Shown here in pieces: positions 8,381 through 10,246 of a stretch of DNA of 10,246 nt; positions within the stretch are counted from its first letter, which is position 1, and each line of letters opens with the position of its first letter. The stretch is from contig CAMLLA010000121.1 in NCBI GenBank assembly GCA_946480525.1, positions 1 to 10,246 of the forward strand, in the 5' to 3' direction. A program made the position numbers and the translations under genes. The DNA comes from an uncultured Asticcacaulis sp. (GTDB taxonomy: Bacteria; Pseudomonadota; Alphaproteobacteria; Caulobacterales; Caulobacteraceae). Below the pieces are notes generated by a model, which searched no databases, was not told where the DNA came from, and was given only the letters and a program-made list of their open reading frames with translations.

Positions 8381-8437
8381 TGTCATATTCCTCATCGCAT
8401 TCAATAAATTATCCGCATGTCCTTCTGCGTCTGGAAA

Positions 8438-8468
8438 CGTCTACAAGTTCAAGCTAACTTGAGGTCAA
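8438..8468 (-). promoter_or_regulatory. MerR-type promoter and operator for the methyltransferase gene
   Basis: Read on the minus strand, -35 TTGACC (8463-8468) and -10 TAGACG (8438-8443) are separated by 19 bp, the long spacer typical of promoters twisted into activity by MerR-family proteins. The spacer holds the perfect dyad TCAAG-N4-CTTGA (8449-8462). Transcription would start near 8431, giving a leader of about 50 bases. The divergent merR gene starts 24 bases away on the other side. Confidence 0.75.
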
Positions 8469-8491
8469 GGACAAAAGCGCGGAGAACACAC

Positions 8492-8896
8492 ATGCTCGAC
8501 ATCGCCGAAGTCGCCCGATAGTCAGGCCTGCCAGCCTCGACCTTGCGCTTCTATGAGGAAAAGGGCCTGATCGCCTCGATCGGCCGGCGCGGGTTGAAGC
8601 GCCTGTTCGAATGCGCTGTGCTCGAACGTCTGTCGCTCATAGCCCTTGGCCGTAAGGCCGGCTTTTCACTCGACGATATCGGCGCCATGTTCGGCGTCAA
8701 TGGCAGTGTCCACATCGACCGCCAGACCCTGGCCGCCAAGGCCGTTGAGCTCGACCGCACCATCCGCCGCCTCAGCGCGTTGCGGGACGGCCTGCGCCAT
8801 GCTGCCGACTGTCCGGCGCCCACCCATCTCCAATGCCCGACCTTTCAGCGACTACTGAAAGGTGCCACAAAGACGCGGCGCGCTAAATCCGCCTGA
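8492..8896 (+). pseudogene. MerR-family regulator interrupted by an amber codon
   Basis: The 135-codon frame from the ATG at 8492 (GGAG seven bases upstream, 8481-8484) reads as a complete small MerR regulator except for TAG at codon 10 (8519-8521). It begins MLDIAEVAR, then the stop, then SGLPASTLRFYEEKGLI, the usual winged helix-turn-helix of the family, with the stop where homologs, as I recall, carry Arg, Gln or Lys. The rest is intact: GRRGLKRLF, the helices ALGRKAGFSLDDIGAMF, a dimerisation coiled coil (about 76-104), and a CPAPTHLQCP segment with C107 and C115 that could bind metal or sense redox state. One C-to-T change from CAG would explain the stop. Restart at TTG 8543 would lose the first DNA-binding helix. 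Its last 14 bases overlap the convergent glycoside hydrolase gene. A base-call error or amber read-through are alternatives. Confidence 0.8.
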
Positions 8897-10246
8897 TCCT
8901 GATTGCCTGCCACGGCTTGCCCGGCAAAGCGATACCGGAACGCTGCGGGTCATGGAAGTCGTAGCTGTCCTTCTTGGCCATGGTGAAGACGCCTTCAACC
9001 GGCGTCACGGTCATGTTCCAGGTATCGAGAATATCGACCCTGAACCGTTCGCCCCCCGTCAGGCCGTTTTTCGGCAGGGAAAGCGCCCATTGCACAGGCG
9101 CATCCTCGCCAAAATAGCGCAGATAATACTGCCCTTCCTTGCCGCCCAGATGGCGTTCCCACCATTTGTCGATCGGATCGATCCCGGGCGCCGGGCCGTC
9201 CTCCATGACCGTCTTCAGAAACGCCAGACGCGGCGCCGATTCGCCGTGCAGAACGCCGCCCTTGCCCAGCCACGACGTGTCCGGCCCCTTGCTGTCCGGA
9301 CTGAAGGTTTCCGAATGGCCGACATAGGTCCCGGCGATATGGCCGTACCAGAAACGCATCACCATTTGCTGGCCGGTCAGGTTGCCCCAGCGCAGAGTGC
9401 TGTCGCCTTCGTAGCAGACCTCATCGAACACAACCGGCTTCTTCCACACCGAGCGATACGTTTCCGCCGTCCGGTCATCGAGCACGGCCGAGCCGTTCTG
9501 GATCGAGGCATGCGTAATCCACGGTTTAGCATTGTCATACAAGATCTTGATATTATGTATTGATCTCAGTCTCTGATGCGGGTCTTCAGCCTGGATCAGT
9601 CCAAGGATATGATCCCAGTCCGCCATCGTCTTGGTCTTGATCAGGTCGTACTCATTGGCCGCTGACCACCAGACATTACGAAACGCCGACAGCCGCGCCA
9701 TCAGATACCGCACATAGCGTTCGTCATCGGCGCGCGTCATGTCGGAAAAGCCGCGTTTCTCGTCGTAGGGCTGGAAGATGATGATATCCGCCTCGATGCC
9801 GATATCGCGTAGCCGTCGCACCCGATCCTCGAAGCGGCGGAAAAAAGCAGGATTAAGCCGCGTCCGGTCCCAGTCAAGATCGCCGGAGCCTGTCTGGACA
9901 AAGGGATGGAGCGGCTCGGCCGCGACATTCGGAAAGACACAGAAGCGCAGCTTGTTGAAGGGCGAACCTTCAAGCGTCGCTATCGTCCGGGCGCACAATG
10001 CATCCGACTGTTGTGCCCAAGCATAGCAGGTTGTACCGACCTGGCGAAACGGCGCCCCGTCAGCATAAGCAAAATGATATCCGTCCTTTGTGACCCTGAC
10101 GGGACCATGGTTACCGGGGCCCGCAGGGCGCACATGTATCTCGCCACTGAGCGGTCCGGACAAGCCATCAGCCTCCGCCGCACGCCATTGCCAGGTTCCC
10201 ACCTCAGGCGGACTGAAACGCGTCCGGAAGACGCCGTCGCCGTCGC
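8883..10246 (-). CDS. DUF5060/DUF4038/DUF5605-type glycoside hydrolase (5'-truncated)
   Basis: The minus-strand frame runs off the right edge; 453 residues are visible. The first ones (DGDGVFRTRFSPPEVGTWQWR) match the end of a DUF5060 beta-sandwich domain, so the apparent GTG start at 10202 is internal. A TIM-barrel domain of the DUF4038 (apiosidase-like) type follows, starting about YHFAYADGAPFRQVGTTCYAW. Candidate catalytic glutamates are in SAANEYDL (9651-9653) and VVFDEVCYEG (9420-9422), placed as in clan A hydrolases; this is an inference from position. The C-terminus, with YYLRYFG and a beta-rich end IDTWNMTV-like segment, fits DUF5605. Such proteins are usually in polysaccharide utilisation loci and may be exported; the signal peptide would lie beyond the window. 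The substrate is unknown. Its stop codon lies inside the end of merR (14-base convergent overlap). Confidence 0.8.
   Translation of the reverse strand, partial: DGDGVFRTRFSPPEVGTWQWRAAEADGLSGPLSGEIHVRPAGPGNHGPVRVTKDGYHFAYADGAPFRQVGTTCYAWAQQSDALCARTIATLEGSPFNKLRFCVFPNVAAEPLHPFVQTGSGDLDWDRTRLNPAFFRRFEDRVRRLRDIGIEADIIIFQPYDEKRGFSDMTRADDERYVRYLMARLSAFRNVWWSAANEYDLIKTKTMADWDHILGLIQAEDPHQRLRSIHNIKILYDNAKPWITHASIQNGSAVLDDRTAETYRSVWKKPVVFDEVCYEGDSTLRWGNLTGQQMVMRFWYGHIAGTYVGHSETFSPDSKGPDTSWLGKGGVLHGESAPRLAFLKTVMEDGPAPGIDPIDKWWERHLGGKEGQYYLRYFGEDAPVQWALSLPKNGLTGGERFRVDILDTWNMTVTPVEGVFTMAKKDSYDFHDPQRSGIALPGKPWQAIRIRRI

Overview
The window looks like the chromosome of an alphaproteobacterium, most probably Caulobacterales (an Asticcacaulis-like or Caulobacter-like genome). 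The reasons are the clpX–lon–HU gene order, a 798-residue Lon close to the Caulobacter length, high GC, GANTC sites in promoter regions and polysaccharide-degrading accessory genes. The assignment is an inference from gene order and protein style; no search was run.

Layout. Bases 3-596 are the 3' part of clpX, closed by a strong terminator. A 520-base intergenic region follows, with a compound palindromic repeat (689-777), a heat-shock (sigma-32-type) promoter (923-951) and a leader of roughly 160 bases before lon (1117-3513). lon also ends in a strong terminator, followed by a short copy of the same repeat family (3619-3656). Next come an exported Asp-box sialidase-like protein (3688-4761) and a membrane-anchored winged-helix regulator (4803-5915). 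Convergent to these is a thioredoxin-reductase-like flavoprotein (5887-6795, minus). The HU gene (7206-7481) and a tRNA-Val(UAC) gene (7625-7700) come next. Beyond the tRNA are a SAM-dependent methyltransferase (7763-8380, minus), a divergent MerR-family regulator broken by an amber codon (8492-8896), and the 3' part of a DUF5060/DUF4038/DUF5605-type glycoside hydrolase (8883-10246, minus, running off the right edge).

How the parts fit. clpX, lon and hup are housekeeping genes for protein quality control and nucleoid structure; lon appears to have its own heat-shock promoter. The sialidase-like protein and the DUF5060 protein are carbohydrate-active candidates. The merR/methyltransferase pair is a small regulatory module: between the two genes lies a textbook MerR promoter (-35 and -10 separated by 19 bp, with a dyad inside the spacer) pointing at the methyltransferase, but merR carries an in-frame TAG at codon 10.

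I did not find a clearly new multi-gene system. The points most worth a second look are the amber-interrupted MerR with its intact promoter, the two-form palindromic repeat on either side of lon, the three accessory genes placed between lon and hup, and the winged-helix regulator fused to a glycine-rich multi-pass membrane domain.
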